This document shows, in pieces, positions 9,530-18,541 of a DNA stretch of 64,000 nt (positions are counted from its first letter, which is position 1; every line of letters begins with the position of its first letter). Source of the DNA: Collinsella sp. AF02-46-1. GTDB lineage: Bacteria > Actinomycetota > Coriobacteriia > Coriobacteriales > Coriobacteriaceae. The stretch covers positions 17,509-81,508 of the forward strand of contig NZ_QSBV01000013.1 of NCBI RefSeq assembly GCF_003465825.1. The letters are read 5' to 3'. The notes beneath the pieces are model-generated. The model saw only the letters and a list, made by a program, of their open reading frames with translations, made no database searches and was not told the origin of the DNA. The position numbers and the translations under genes were made by a program.

Positions 9530-9898
9530 CTAGAACTCGAGACCGGCGGCACGAGCACCGTCGGCGAGGGCCTTGACGCGGCCATGGTAGATACGGCCAC
9601 CGCGATCGAAGGCGACCTTGGTGATGCCGGCCTCGATGGCGCGCTTGCCAACGAGCTGACCGACCTTCTCCGCAGCCTCCTTGTTCGAGGTGTGGGTGCC
9701 CTTGAACTCGGCCTCGAGGGTCGAGGCAGAGACGAGCGTCAGGCTGGAGCCCTTGCTGTCGTCGATGATCTGGGCATAGATGTTGGCGTTAGTACGGGTC
9801 ACGCGAAGACGCGGACGCTCGGAGGTACCCGAGACCTTGCCGCGAACACGACGCTGACGACGCTTGAGGCCTTCCAGCTTCGCCTTATGCTTGTTCAT
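9530..9898 (-). CDS. rplR: 50S ribosomal protein L18
   Basis: L18 binds 5S rRNA together with L5. The 122-residue protein has the basic N-terminal tail ([13 protein letters not shown]), the strand [18 protein letters not shown] and the C-terminal [20 protein letters not shown] motif. It lies 75 bases after rplF; that gap contains a perfect hairpin. Confidence 0.98.
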   Translation of the reverse strand: MNKHKAKLEGLKRRQRRVRGKVSGTSERPRLRVTRTNANIYAQIIDDSKGSSLTLVSASTLEAEFKGTHTSNKEAAEKVGQLVGKRAIEAGITKVAFDRGGRIYHGRVKALADGARAAGLEF

Positions 9899-9926
9899 AC
9901 GTAAACTCCTAAAAAGGTTGATCTTG

Positions 9927-9948
9927 CCAGCACCTGACGGGGTGCTGG
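9927..9948 (-). other. Hairpin between rplF and rplR
   Basis: A perfect 8-bp inverted repeat CCAGCACC/GGTGCTGG with a 6-base loop fills the rplF-rplR gap. There is no T run on the minus strand after it, so it is more likely an mRNA processing or regulatory hairpin than a terminator. Confidence 0.6.
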
Positions 9949-9973
9949 TCTTATGCGAGTGAGTCGGTTACGA

Positions 9974-10510
9974 CTACTTGGCGGCCTTACCCAGCTTGCG
10001 GCGGATGTGCTCGCCAACGTAGTGGATACCCTTGCCCTTGTAAGGCTCGGGAGGACGATGGCCGCGGATCTCAGCGGCGATCTGACCGACCTGCTGCTTG
10101 TTGATACCCTTGACGTTCACGTGGGTGTTGTCGGGAACCTCGAAGGTGATGCCCTCGGGAGCCTCGACGATCACGGGGTGCGAGAAGCCCAGGGAGAACT
10201 CGAGGTTCTTGCCCTTCTGCTGCACGCGGTAACCGACGCCGGCGAGCTCGAGCTTCTTCTCGAAGCCCTCGGAAACGCCAACAACCATGTTGTGGATGAG
10301 GGCGCGGGTGAGGCCGTGGCGGGCACGGGTCTCACGCTCGTCGTCGGGACGGGAAACGGTGAGGACGTTGTCCTCGACGTTGATAGCGAGCTTCTCAAAG
10401 ACATCGAGCTCGAGCTGGCCCTTGGGGCCCTTGACGACAACGTTGTTGCCGTTGACTGCCACTTCGACTCCGGCGGGAATCTGGACAGGCTTATTACCGA
10501 TACGAGACAC
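9974..10510 (-). CDS. rplF: 50S ribosomal protein L6
   Basis: L6 lies near the factor-binding site of the large subunit. The 178-residue protein has two repeated domains and the C-terminal signature [19 protein letters not shown]. It starts [17 protein letters not shown], follows rpsH by 33 bases and precedes rplR. Confidence 0.98.
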   Translation of the reverse strand: MSRIGNKPVQIPAGVEVAVNGNNVVVKGPKGQLELDVFEKLAINVEDNVLTVSRPDDERETRARHGLTRALIHNMVVGVSEGFEKKLELAGVGYRVQQKGKNLEFSLGFSHPVIVEAPEGITFEVPDNTHVNVKGINKQQVGQIAAEIRGHRPPEPYKGKGIHYVGEHIRRKLGKAAK

Positions 10511-10543
10511 GGTGATCTCCTTTCCTTCTACCTACCGAGCGAA

Positions 10544-10942
10544 TTACCAGACGTAAGCGATGATCTCGCCGCCGACGTTGTGCTTGCGAGCATCGCGGTC
10601 GGTCATGACGCCATGGCTGGTGGAAATGATGGCGGTACCAAGGCCACCGCGGACGCGGGGCATGTCGGCAACGCCGGTGTACTTACGCAGGCCCGGCTTG
10701 GAAATGCGGCGGATGCCGTTGATGACCTTAGCCTTCTTGGGACCATACTTAAGCGTGATGTGCAGAGTCTTCTGGGGAACGGTGTCCTCGACATCGTAGC
10801 CCTCGATGTAGCCCTCCTCGTGCAGAACACGAGCGATCTCGACGAGCTTCTTGCTGCTCGGCATGGAGACCGTGGCCTTGTTCACAGAGTTAGCGTTACG
10901 GATGCGCGTAAGCATATCTGCGATCGGGTCTGTAAGGTTCAT
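10544..10942 (-). CDS. rpsH: 30S ribosomal protein S8
   Basis: S8 binds helix 21 of 16S rRNA and in E. coli represses spc-operon translation. The 132-residue protein starts [19 protein letters not shown] and ends with the [20 protein letters not shown] motif of the family. The 119-base gap upstream holds a hairpin that could be tested as an S8-binding mimic. Confidence 0.98.
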   Translation of the reverse strand: MNLTDPIADMLTRIRNANSVNKATVSMPSSKKLVEIARVLHEEGYIEGYDVEDTVPQKTLHITLKYGPKKAKVINGIRRISKPGLRKYTGVADMPRVRGGLGTAIISTSHGVMTDRDARKHNVGGEIIAYVW

Positions 10943-10983
10943 ACAGATTCTCCTTCGTTCTTGATGAACACGTGCTCTTGGTT

Positions 10984-11006
10984 CTTCGCCGCCCTTAACG
11001 GCAAAG
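10984..11006 (-). other. Hairpin upstream of rpsH
   Basis: In the otherwise empty rpsN-rpsH gap an 8-bp stem (CTTTGCCG/CGGCGAAG on the minus strand, one G-U pair) closes a 7-base loop. Its place before rpsH suggests a role in ribosomal protein feedback, but this is only inferred from position. Confidence 0.4.
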
Positions 11007-11061
11007 CCTTTTTAGCGCGTTTTCCCTGTTCCAAACTGATGCTTGAAACGCTGGTAGTGAC

Positions 11062-11247
11062 TTACCAGCTGGCCTTCTTAACGCCGGGAAGCTCGCCCTT
11101 GAGTGCAAGCTCGCGGAAGCAGACACGGCACAGGCCGAACTTGCGGTACACAGAGTGCGGACGGCCGCAGCGCTGGCAGCGCGTGTACTCACGAGTAGAG
11201 AACTTCTGCTTGCGATTGCACTTGACGATCATCGATGTCTTAGCCAC
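11062..11247 (-). CDS. rpsN: 30S ribosomal protein S14, zinc type
   Basis: The 61-residue protein is the short zinc-binding S14 (rpsZ type): two CxxC pairs occur in [10 protein letters not shown] and [10 protein letters not shown]. It starts [16 protein letters not shown] and ends GVKKASW as in the family. It sits between rplE and rpsH, the standard spc order; a GC-rich hairpin separates it from rplE. Confidence 0.98.
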   Translation of the reverse strand: MAKTSMIVKCNRKQKFSTREYTRCQRCGRPHSVYRKFGLCRVCFRELALKGELPGVKKASW

Positions 11248-11282
11248 TTATATCCTCCTCACATAGAGTATTGTTCGCCCCA

Positions 11283-11310
11283 AGCGCCGCCCCCTTGTGG
11301 GAACGGCGCT
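11283..11310 (-). other. GC-rich hairpin between rplE and rpsN
   Basis: AGCGCCG pairs with CGGCGCT, and the stem extends inward through CCC/GGG. It occupies most of the 79-base rplE-rpsN gap. No T run follows, so termination is unlikely; differential mRNA stability is one possibility. Confidence 0.5.
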
Positions 11311-11326
11311 CATAGGGCAGGTGAAC

Positions 11327-11884
11327 CTATTTCTTGAACGGGAAACCGAAGGCGTCCAGAAGGGCCTTGGCCTCCTCATCGGTGTTGGCGGTGGTCACGA
11401 AAGTGATGTCCATACCACGCTGGTGATCGACGGAGTCGAAGTCGATCTCGGGGAAGATGAGCTGCTCGGTGACGCCCATGGAGAAGTTACCACGGCCGTC
11501 GAAGCTCTTGGCGGAGATGCCGCGGAAGTCGCGGATACGGGGGATCGCGACGGAGGTCAGACGATCGAAGAACTCCCACATACGGTCGCCACGCAGGGTA
11601 ACCTTGCAGCCGATCGGCATACCAGCGCGCAGGCGGAAGGTAGCGATGGACTTGCGGGCACGGGTGATCATCGGCTGCTGGCCGGTGATGGCGCGCAGGT
11701 CGCGCACGGCACCGTCGATGGCCTTGGAATCGGTAGCGGCCTCGCCGACACCCATGTTCACGACGATCTTCTCAAACTTGGGGATCATCATGACGTTCTC
11801 GTACTGGAACTTGTCCTGAAGCTGCTGCTTGACCTCGTTGTTGTACTTGGTCTTCAGACGCGGCACATACTTCTCTTCTGCCAT
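11327..11884 (-). CDS. rplE: 50S ribosomal protein L5
   Basis: L5 binds 5S rRNA and contacts P-site tRNA. The 185-residue protein shows the family segments [18 protein letters not shown] and [18 protein letters not shown], and ends [17 protein letters not shown]. It is the first gene of this half of the ribosomal superoperon. Its usual upstream neighbour rplX is not here but about 46 kb away at 57,912, so rplE must have its own promoter. Confidence 0.98.
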   Translation of the reverse strand: MAEEKYVPRLKTKYNNEVKQQLQDKFQYENVMMIPKFEKIVVNMGVGEAATDSKAIDGAVRDLRAITGQQPMITRARKSIATFRLRAGMPIGCKVTLRGDRMWEFFDRLTSVAIPRIRDFRGISAKSFDGRGNFSMGVTEQLIFPEIDFDSVDHQRGMDITFVTTANTDEEAKALLDAFGFPFKK

Positions 11885-12021
11885 TGTTCACTCCTTCTTG
11901 GGGTTTTAAGCACGGGGCGTGGCCACGATGGGTTGTCCTCGTGCCTCCTGGCTGCATCCGCGCCGCTCATGGCATTTTGCGGTTTGGACTCGACGCAGCA
12001 GGAGCCGACAAAACAATCGGT

Positions 12022-12050
12022 ACTATACGCGCATCGGGAGAGTATTTCCA
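12022..12050 (-). promoter_or_regulatory. Promoter candidate for the rplE operon
   Basis: On the minus strand TGGAAA, 17 bases, then TATAGT (5 of 6 to consensus), would start transcription about 130 bases before rplE. A promoter is needed here because the upstream ribosomal genes end in a terminator far away and the neighbouring permease is unrelated. The rest of 11,885-12,191 holds no gene; an imperfect GGACTGTTT hairpin at 12,128-12,162 has no T run. Confidence 0.45.
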
Positions 12051-12191
12051 GAAAAACCTCGTCTGCCTGCACAACTCCACAACTCCCCCGCACAAATTGG
12101 TCTCAACAAGCAGTTGCGGTGAAATAGGGACTGTTTGGCGGCCTAACAGGCTTAAACAATCCGTATTTCAACGCAACTCATATATGGGGCG

Positions 12192-13505
12192 TTATTTTTG
12201 GCGAGGCAGGACCAGGTTGAGGACGACGGCAACAAGTGCGGCGACGGCAATGGAGGATCCGCCAAAGACGGTGCCGACCCATGCGGGGAATCCAGCGCCA
12301 GCAAGCGCGCCGGCCGTGCGCTCAATGCCCGTGCCAAAGGCGATAGAGAGACCCATGAGCGTGGTATCGCGCTGAGACAGGCCGTGACGGGCAAACATGA
12401 CAACGCCGTTCATGCCGATGGTCGCGAACACGCCGATCGTGGCGCCGCCGATTACCGGCTGCGGAATGGACGTGAGCACTGCCGCACACTTGGGTAGCAG
12501 ACCCGCGATGAGCAAGATGGCGGCGGCAAGCGTAAAGACCATACGGTTGACGACCTTGTTCTCGGCGATAATGCCCACGTTCTGGCCAAAGGTTGCCGTG
12601 GGGACGCCGCCAAAAAAGCCCGACAGCATACCGACCAGGCCGTTGGCGATCAGGCCACCCGAGATCTGGCTATCGGTCGCAGGGGTATCGAGCGCAGCGG
12701 ACGAGACAGCGGCAAACTCACCCATAACCTGCACGGCGTTGACAATGGCGACGACGCCCACGACGGCGCACGCGGCCGGGTCGAACACCAGGCGATGGGC
12801 GCCCAGGGCCGGCGGGGCGAACCAGCTGGCAGTCGCGATGGCCGAGAAATCGACCATGCCCAACACCGCAGCCAAAACAAAGCCCGCGCAGATACCAGCC
12901 AGGATGCTGCCCAGCCTAAGCGCGCCCTTGCCGTAGTTGCCGGCCATAAAGGTAACGACGAACGTCACGAGTGCGACGGCCCAGTTGGTGACACTGCCAA
13001 AATCGGCCGCGCCCTCCCCGCCCGCCATGGAGGCAACTGCCACTGGGCATAGCGACAGGCCAATGACAAAGATAACGGTGCCAAGCACCGGGGCCGGAAA
13101 CAGAAAACTCACGCGCCTAAACAGTAGGCCGAAGAGCGCGACGAGCGCGCCGCCGATTACCTGGGCGCCCAGTACGGCCTCAAAACCAAGCTCAAGACCG
13201 ACTGCCTTGAGCGCCGGCACGAAGGTAAAGCTCGCACCCATCACAATGGGCAGGCCCGAACCGACGACACCTTTTATGGGAAACTGTTGAAGGAAAATGT
13301 CAAGCGCCGAGAGGACGAGCGACGCCTGGATGACAGCGGCTTCCTCTTGAGGGGTAAAGCCACAGACCGACGCGATAATGATGGCGGGCGTGACGATACC
13401 CGCGAATGCCGCCAGCACATGCTGCAGTGCATGGGGTAATACCTGCACAAACGAAACTTTTCCCGTACGCTCGAACAGGGCATCCCCTGCTGCCGACTCT
13501 GCCAT
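12192..13505 (-). CDS. NCS2 xanthine/uracil permease
   Basis: A 437-residue, strongly hydrophobic carrier of the nucleobase-cation symporter 2 family, expected to import a purine such as xanthine or urate with protons across the cytoplasmic membrane. Evidence: PHALQHVLAAFAGIVTPAII near the N-terminus and the NCS2 signature region GQNVGIIAENKVVNR. I chose the ATG at 13,505 with GGGAGG upstream; an open frame continues further, but a TATAAT element lies within it. It is last in a minus-strand run yqeB-xdhC-permease, and a paralogue occurs at 48,817. Confidence 0.9.
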   Translation of the reverse strand: MAESAAGDALFERTGKVSFVQVLPHALQHVLAAFAGIVTPAIIIASVCGFTPQEEAAVIQASLVLSALDIFLQQFPIKGVVGSGLPIVMGASFTFVPALKAVGLELGFEAVLGAQVIGGALVALFGLLFRRVSFLFPAPVLGTVIFVIGLSLCPVAVASMAGGEGAADFGSVTNWAVALVTFVVTFMAGNYGKGALRLGSILAGICAGFVLAAVLGMVDFSAIATASWFAPPALGAHRLVFDPAACAVVGVVAIVNAVQVMGEFAAVSSAALDTPATDSQISGGLIANGLVGMLSGFFGGVPTATFGQNVGIIAENKVVNRMVFTLAAAILLIAGLLPKCAAVLTSIPQPVIGGATIGVFATIGMNGVVMFARHGLSQRDTTLMGLSIAFGTGIERTAGALAGAGFPAWVGTVFGGSSIAVAALVAVVLNLVLPRQK

Positions 13506-13556
13506 TTGCGCCTCCCATACCCTAGGCAGCGGCCCCATACCGCTCAACGGTCGGAC

Positions 13557-13562
13557 ATTATA
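13557..13562 (-). promoter_or_regulatory. -10 element for permease 1
   Basis: A perfect TATAAT on the minus strand lies about 50 bases before the permease start in the 127-base xdhC-permease gap. No good -35 is visible. It suggests that the permease can be expressed independently of xdhC. Confidence 0.45.
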
Positions 13563-13632
13563 GGGCATATGGCACAGGTAGCATTTTGACCCGCATGCGG
13601 CAGAGGGCTGGGGCAGCTCATTTGGGATGCGA

Positions 13633-14676
13633 CTAGCGCTTGCGGGGGACGAGTTTGGTGCGGCGCAGGTGGATCATCTCGGCGGCGATGGAGATGGCGA
13701 TTTCCTCGGGGTCCTCGGCCTCGATGGCGACTCCGATCGGCAGGTGCAGCTCGTTGATTTGCTCCTGCGTAAAGCCCTCCTGCTCCAGGCGGGCGCGCAC
13801 AAAGGCAGTCTTGCGGCGCGAGCCCAAGCAGCCCAGATAGGCGGGCTTGGCGCGCATGGCCTGAATCACCACGTCGATATCGGACTTGTGACCCGCCGTG
13901 GCGACGACCACCAGGTCGCGCGGGCCGATAGGGCACTGCTTGCTCAGGTTCTTGTAGTCGACCAAACGACGGTCGTAGACACCGGGCACCCATTCGGGGG
14001 TCAGCGTGCCGGGACGGTCGTCGCAAGCCACGACGGCAAAGCCCGCCGCCGTGAGCACCCGCGCCGTCGCAGCGCCCACGTGGCCGCAGCCAAAGATATA
14101 GGTCAGGCCCTCGGGGCAGAGCGTCTCGATGTGCGCCGTGGGAATCTCGGAGGCGGCGTTGGTGTAGGTGACCTTACTCCCCTCCTCCACCAGCGAAAGC
14201 CCGGGGCAGCCCGCAATGGTGCGGCGCGATTCCTCGCCATGGTACTCGGCCACATCGCCCTCGAGCACGCTCGCGATAAACGGCTCAAAGTCGATGACGA
14301 AGTCGCCGATGCGCCGATAGGCCAAGATGTCGGCAACCGACTGGAACAACGGCGCCTGCGATACATCCAGGCGCAGATAGCACAGGCAGATGGCTCCGCC
14401 GCAGATCATGCCGGTATCGGAGTTCTCGCCGCCCATAGTGTAGCGGACCAGACGCGACTGTCCCGCGCTCAGGAGCTCGCGCGCCTCATCCAGCGCAAAG
14501 AGCTCAATCTTGCCGCCGCCGATAGTGCCCGCCTGGCTGCCATCGGCAAAGACGGCCATCCAGGCGCCCACACCGCGCGGGGACGACCCCGCCGTACCGG
14601 CCACGACCACCAGCTCGCACGTCTCGCCAGCACGCAGGGCGGCAAGCGCCGCATTCACAACATCGAGCTTTTCCAT
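13633..14676 (-). CDS. xdhC: XdhC-family molybdenum hydroxylase maturation protein
   Basis: XdhC proteins bind the molybdenum cofactor and help install its terminal sulfur (or selenium) ligand in xanthine dehydrogenase-type enzymes. The 347-residue protein has the N-terminal XdhC domain (TAGSSPRGVGAWMAVFADG, IGGGKIE) and a C-terminal Rossmann fold (YIFGCGHVGAATARVLTAAG near residue 195) ending in GCLGSRRKTAFV. It follows yqeB by 9 bases. A separate gene rather than a fusion to YqeB is notable, because some enterobacterial versions are fused. Confidence 0.92.
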   Translation of the reverse strand: MEKLDVVNAALAALRAGETCELVVVAGTAGSSPRGVGAWMAVFADGSQAGTIGGGKIELFALDEARELLSAGQSRLVRYTMGGENSDTGMICGGAICLCYLRLDVSQAPLFQSVADILAYRRIGDFVIDFEPFIASVLEGDVAEYHGEESRRTIAGCPGLSLVEEGSKVTYTNAASEIPTAHIETLCPEGLTYIFGCGHVGAATARVLTAAGFAVVACDDRPGTLTPEWVPGVYDRRLVDYKNLSKQCPIGPRDLVVVATAGHKSDIDVVIQAMRAKPAYLGCLGSRRKTAFVRARLEQEGFTQEQINELHLPIGVAIEAEDPEEIAISIAAEMIHLRRTKLVPRKR

Positions 14677-14685
14677 TGCCGCCTT

Positions 14686-15480
14686 CTATCCTCTAAAGAC
14701 ATCGGTGAGCATAGCGAGTGCCTCGAGCACGCCGCCGCCGACCGACGTCGCTTTGTCCGAAATGTAGTTGATATAGCTGGCATCGCCGCGCGGGTCGACA
14801 TCGGCGCATTTAAAGCCCTCAGTCACCTGCACGCCGTTCGCCAAAAGCCCGCGCAGACAGCCATCGATCTGCGTGCACATGGGCGTATCGCCCGCGTAGC
14901 CAATCACGTCTCCGGCGCTCACGATGTCGCCGATTGCGCGGTCGGACCGAAACACGCCGGCGGTGGGGCTGTGGATAACACGTTCCTTGCCATAGCCGGC
15001 GATAATGCCCGGCACGCCCGTGTTGGGCTGGGGCGAACCTTGGGTAATGACACGGCCGAGAAAATGCCCGCGCATGGTCTCGACCACGGCGTCGCAGTCA
15101 ACCGGCGCGGTAAAGCCCGGCCCCACAGCGATGACGGCAGGCGCCATGTCGCGCGTGGTGCCCAAGTTGCGCTTAGCCAAAATCGCGTCGACCACAGCCG
15201 CGGGTTTCAGCTCGCCGAGCATCTTGGCCTGAGGGTCCACCACAACGGCGACGTCTCCAGCCTCGGTAATCTCAAGCGCCTCAGCCGGCGTCCGTGCCAA
15301 GCGAGCGCGAATGCCTTCGACCTCGACCTCGCCCAGGCGAATGGCCTCGCAAAAACAGATTGTGCGGCGGATGCACGTGGGAACCGCGATATCGGCCATA
15401 ACGACCGAAACGCCGGCGCGCACCAAGCGAGCGGCGACGCCCGTGGCGATATCGCCGGCGCCGCGAACATAAACGAGCAT
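14686..15480 (-). CDS. yqeB: YqeB/EF2563-family selenium-dependent Mo-hydroxylase protein
   Basis: A marker protein of bacteria that use a labile, non-selenocysteine selenium cofactor in molybdenum hydroxylases; its exact chemistry is unknown. The 264-residue protein begins with a dinucleotide-binding motif VYVRGAGDIATGVAARLVRAG and has AVGPGFTAPVDCDAVVETMRG and SPTAGVFRSDRAIGD later. The ATG at 15,480 has GGGAGGTG upstream. It is divergent from yqeC and heads yqeB-xdhC-permease. Confidence 0.92.
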   Translation of the reverse strand: MLVYVRGAGDIATGVAARLVRAGVSVVMADIAVPTCIRRTICFCEAIRLGEVEVEGIRARLARTPAEALEITEAGDVAVVVDPQAKMLGELKPAAVVDAILAKRNLGTTRDMAPAVIAVGPGFTAPVDCDAVVETMRGHFLGRVITQGSPQPNTGVPGIIAGYGKERVIHSPTAGVFRSDRAIGDIVSAGDVIGYAGDTPMCTQIDGCLRGLLANGVQVTEGFKCADVDPRGDASYINYISDKATSVGGGVLEALAMLTDVFRG

Positions 15481-15582
15481 TCCCGGGGCACCTCCCTGTG
15501 CTACGGTTTGAGCAGAGCAAAAGCGGTTCGGCCGCTACTCTGATGATTATTTATTATCACAGTATTATACGGCGGTGAACAG
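15481..15582. promoter_or_regulatory. Divergent yqeB/yqeC promoter region
   Basis: This 102-base intergenic region is AT-rich around 15,540-15,575 in an otherwise GC-rich stretch. TATTAT at about 15,562 is a reasonable -10 for yqeC, and TGATGATTATTTATTATCA is a near-palindrome that could be an operator. No firm -35 boxes were found. Confidence 0.35.
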
Positions 15583-16320
15583 ATGGAAACGGTTAGCGGC
15601 AATCTTGCCTCCGCGCTCAGGATCGAGTCGGGCATTACCGCGATTATCGGCAGTGGCGGCAAGTCGACGCTGCTGAAGACGCTGGGTCTCGAGCTCATGC
15701 GCGCTGGCGGCCGCGTGCTCCTCTGTACCACCACGCACATGTTTCCCGTCGCCGGCGTGTCATGGGATGGGTCGAGCCGTCGCCTGGACGCCGCGCCTTG
15801 GAAGCCGGGGACCCTACATGTTCCCGGCTGCACCTGCGAGGCATGCGCGGGACTTGTCCGCGGAAGTATCTGCCAGGCGGGTGTTTTGAACCCGGAGACA
15901 GGCAAGCTCTCCGCCCCCGCTGAGCCGATCGACCAGCTGGCGCAGCGCTTTGACTATGTGTTGGCCGAGGCAGATGGCAGCAAGCGACTCCCGCTCAAGG
16001 CGCATGCCGCCTGGGAGCCGGTAATTCCCGCCGCCACGGCAAACGTTGTCTGGGTCGTCGGCGCCTCGGGGCTGGGCAGGCCCGTCGCCGAGGTTGTCCA
16101 CCGCCCCGAGCTCTTCTGCGAGCGCTGCGGCTGCGAGCCTACCGACATCGCCACGCCCGAGCGCGTCGCCCAGGTGCTCAATGCCGAGATGCAGGCGCTG
16201 GGACTCAGCACCGCACGCGTCATGCTCAACCAAGCCGACACGCTTGCCGACCCAACAATGGCAGATCGCTTCGAGGCAGCCCTCAACCGCCCCCTCATCG
16301 CCACCAGCCTCCAGGGGTAG
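15583..16320 (+). CDS. yqeC: YqeC selenium-cofactor accessory protein
   Basis: A 245-residue protein with an N-terminal P-loop-like motif ITAIIGSGGKSTLLKTLG near residue 20 and VLLCTTTHM, as in YqeC, the predicted accessory protein of selenium-dependent molybdenum hydroxylases. FDYVLAEADGSKRLPLKAH fits a Walker B-like strand and the family core. Cysteines occur in CTCEAC and CERCGC and might bind metal. It is transcribed away from yqeB and converges on hyuA. Confidence 0.9.
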   Translation: METVSGNLASALRIESGITAIIGSGGKSTLLKTLGLELMRAGGRVLLCTTTHMFPVAGVSWDGSSRRLDAAPWKPGTLHVPGCTCEACAGLVRGSICQAGVLNPETGKLSAPAEPIDQLAQRFDYVLAEADGSKRLPLKAHAAWEPVIPAATANVVWVVGASGLGRPVAEVVHRPELFCERCGCEPTDIATPERVAQVLNAEMQALGLSTARVMLNQADTLADPTMADRFEAALNRPLIATSLQG

Positions 16321-16386
16321 CAAATTTGGGACGGGGCTCTTTTTGCTACCCCGTCCCGAAAAATCATCTCCCAAATTAGCTACCCC
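16314..16386. terminator. Nested inverted repeat between convergent yqeC and hyuA
   Basis: An outer 18-bp inverted repeat (GGGGTAGCAAATTTGGGA with its complement at 16,369-16,386, 17 of 18 matching) encloses a perfect 9-bp GGGACGGGG/CCCCGTCCC stem at 16,328-16,357. It includes the stop codon of yqeC and lies in the convergent gap. A bidirectional terminator or transcription barrier is likely, although the flanking T runs are short. Confidence 0.6.
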
Positions 16387-16399
16387 GGCGGTCTTCCTG

Positions 16400-17767
16400 T
16401 TAGCGGGGCACGTAGCGGCCGGGTTGGGCTCCGGTGGGCTCGCCGTCGCGTGCCGCCAGCACGCCGTTCACAAACACGGCCTTGGCGCGGCCATGTGCCC
16501 CAAAGCCCTCGAGCGGCGTGTAGTCCACGGCCTGATGCTGCGTCGCGGCGCTGATCGTCCAACGCGCGCACGGATCCCACACGCACACGTCGGCATCGGC
16601 GCCCTCGGCAAGACAGCCCTTGCGCGGATACATGCCAAAAACGCGCGCCGGATTCTCGCTCATCAAGCGGCACAGATCCTCGGGACCCAGCTGTCCCTCA
16701 AAGCTCGTAGCGATCGCGACGGGGCGATGCTCCACGCCGGGCCCGCCGTTGGGAATCGCGCGGAAGTCGTCGCGCCCGCGGTCCTTTTGCCCGTGCAGGT
16801 TAAAGCTGCAGTGGTCGGTGGCGATAGTATCGATCTCGCCGGCCACAAGCGCCTCGCGCAGGGCTGCACGGTCGCCGGCATGGCGCAGCGGCGGGCTCAT
16901 CACATACTTGGCGCCCGCAAAGCCGTCCTCGCCCTGCTCCAGATAGCAGGTGTCGTCGAGCATCAGATACTGAGGGCATGTCTCGACATAGATGTTCTTC
17001 TGCCCGCGCGCTTTGGCAGCGCGAATGGCCTCGAGCCCCAGCTTGGTCGAAAGGTGCACCACGTTGACCGGAGCGTCCCCGGCCAAGTGCGCCAGATACA
17101 GCAGGCGGCTCACGGCCTCGGCCTCACACACGTCCGGACGGCTGAGCGCATGGCCCTCGGGCCCGTGGATACCCTGCTCAAACACGCGCTTCTGCAGCGC
17201 GTTGACCAACGTGCCGTTCTCGCAATGCACGCACAGGATACCGCCCACGCGCTTGAGCTCCTCCAGCACCTCGAGCGTCTCGGCATCGTCCAGGCGCAGA
17301 TGGTCGTAGGCAAAGTAGGTCTTAAACGACGACACGCCCGCCTCGCGCATGGCCGAAAGATCGGCGCGGTTGCGCTCATTCCACTCGGCAAGCGCCATAT
17401 GGAAGGCATAGTTGGCGGTGCAGGTGCCGTCGGCGCGATGACGCCACTCGACCAAGGCATCGGGCATGGTCACGCCGCGATCGGCCGTCGCGTAGTCCAC
17501 AATGGTCGTCGTGCCGCCGCAGGCAGCCGCGCGCGTGCCGGTCTCAAAGCTATCGGCTGTCCAATCCATGCCGGTCCAGCACTGCATGTGCGTGTGCCCA
17601 TCGATAAAGCCCGGGAACACCCAGCAGCCCGCAGCATCCTCGACGGTATCGCCCTCGGCCGGCTCAATCGCCGCGGCAATCCGCACGATCTTATCGCCAT
17701 CCATGGCAAGATCGGCGCGGCGAAGCCCCTGGGGCGTCACGAGTGCGCCGTTTTTGATGATGATCAT
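16400..17767 (-). CDS. hyuA: Dihydropyrimidinase/hydantoinase HyuA
   Basis: A 455-residue amidohydrolase that opens cyclic ureide rings; in this locus it probably hydrolyses a purine-derived ring intermediate. All metal-site residues of the dihydropyrimidinase family are present: His58 and His60 in GHTHM, the carboxylated Lys149 in SFKTYF, His181, His238 in VVHLS and Asp318 in ATDHC. It lies 9 bases after mocA, and both are read toward the convergent inverted repeat. Confidence 0.93.
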   Translation of the reverse strand: MIIIKNGALVTPQGLRRADLAMDGDKIVRIAAAIEPAEGDTVEDAAGCWVFPGFIDGHTHMQCWTGMDWTADSFETGTRAAACGGTTTIVDYATADRGVTMPDALVEWRHRADGTCTANYAFHMALAEWNERNRADLSAMREAGVSSFKTYFAYDHLRLDDAETLEVLEELKRVGGILCVHCENGTLVNALQKRVFEQGIHGPEGHALSRPDVCEAEAVSRLLYLAHLAGDAPVNVVHLSTKLGLEAIRAAKARGQKNIYVETCPQYLMLDDTCYLEQGEDGFAGAKYVMSPPLRHAGDRAALREALVAGEIDTIATDHCSFNLHGQKDRGRDDFRAIPNGGPGVEHRPVAIATSFEGQLGPEDLCRLMSENPARVFGMYPRKGCLAEGADADVCVWDPCARWTISAATQHQAVDYTPLEGFGAHGRAKAVFVNGVLAARDGEPTGAQPGRYVPR

Positions 17768-17776
17768 AATTGCTCC

Positions 17777-18391
17777 TTATTGATTGATGCAGTTGGCCAC
17801 GCGATCAAAATACGAGCAGGCGGCGATATGCTCCGTTATGCGTCGCTGTCCCTTGACGGTATCGACGTCCCACAGCTCGTAGGCACGCGCCTCGACCAGC
17901 ACCACGTCGACGCGGCCTTTGAGGATCGAACCGCCGCCGTCCTTACCCTCAAGACACATAAGTGCATCGAACAGTTCCGCCGGAAAGAGCACCGGGCTCG
18001 AAGGCTCACCGTTGCACGCAAGACGCACCGGATGCTTGCGGCCACGCTCGTCAAATGCACGAACCATAGCCTCAAAAGAATCCGAACTCACGAGCGGCTG
18101 GTCGCCCGGCAAAAAGAGGCAACCTTTCCAGTTACGTTCGACTCCCCACGAAAGGCCCGCACGGACGCTTTCGCTGCGCAGCTCGCCATCGTGCAGCACG
18201 CACGGGCAATGCTTGTCATCACAAATCTGAGCGACCTCGGGCCAACGCGTCGAAACCACAACGTCAAAGCCCCGGGGAACCGAATCAATGGTCCGGGCAA
18301 TCAGCGGCTCGCCATAGATATCGGCGAGCATCTTGTTAGAGCCAAATCGCTTGCCCTCGCCCGAAGCCATAATGACGCAACCAAGTTTCAT
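17777..18391 (-). CDS. mocA: MocA/YgfJ-type molybdenum cofactor nucleotidyltransferase
   Basis: A 204-residue NTP transferase-fold protein. MKLGCVIMASGEGKRFGSNK holds the nucleotide-binding loop, and LFLPGDQPLVSS carries the GDxP motif of the MobA/MocA group. It is expected to add CMP to molybdopterin (or act in Se-cofactor assembly) for the xanthine dehydrogenase. I chose the ATG at 18,391 with GGGGAGG upstream over a frame extending 17 codons further. It precedes hyuA in the same transcript. Confidence 0.88.
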   Translation of the reverse strand: MKLGCVIMASGEGKRFGSNKMLADIYGEPLIARTIDSVPRGFDVVVSTRWPEVAQICDDKHCPCVLHDGELRSESVRAGLSWGVERNWKGCLFLPGDQPLVSSDSFEAMVRAFDERGRKHPVRLACNGEPSSPVLFPAELFDALMCLEGKDGGGSILKGRVDVVLVEARAYELWDVDTVKGQRRITEHIAACSYFDRVANCINQ

Positions 18392-18479
18392 GGCGATACC
18401 TCCCCTGAAACCATCGTACCCATAACTCGCGTCGCGGGGCATCTACATCGAAAGCGCTTATCCCGCACGCCCACGATGC

Positions 18480-18518
18480 AAAAAGGGGCACCCCGCCGGT
18501 TGGCAGAGCGCCCCCTTT
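18480..18518 (-). terminator. Rho-independent terminator after ygeW
   Basis: On the minus strand an AAAGGGG.C/G.CCCCTTT stem with an inner CTGCC/GGCGG helix ends in TTTTT. It separates the ygeX-ygeY-ygeW transcript from mocA-hyuA. Confidence 0.85.
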
Positions 18519-18541
18519 ACATGGCTTACCTCAACCCAGCT

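Noticed and set aside
12128..12162. Intrinsic terminator after permease 1
   Set aside because: The GGACTGTTT/AAACAATCC stem has a mismatch and no T run on the minus strand.
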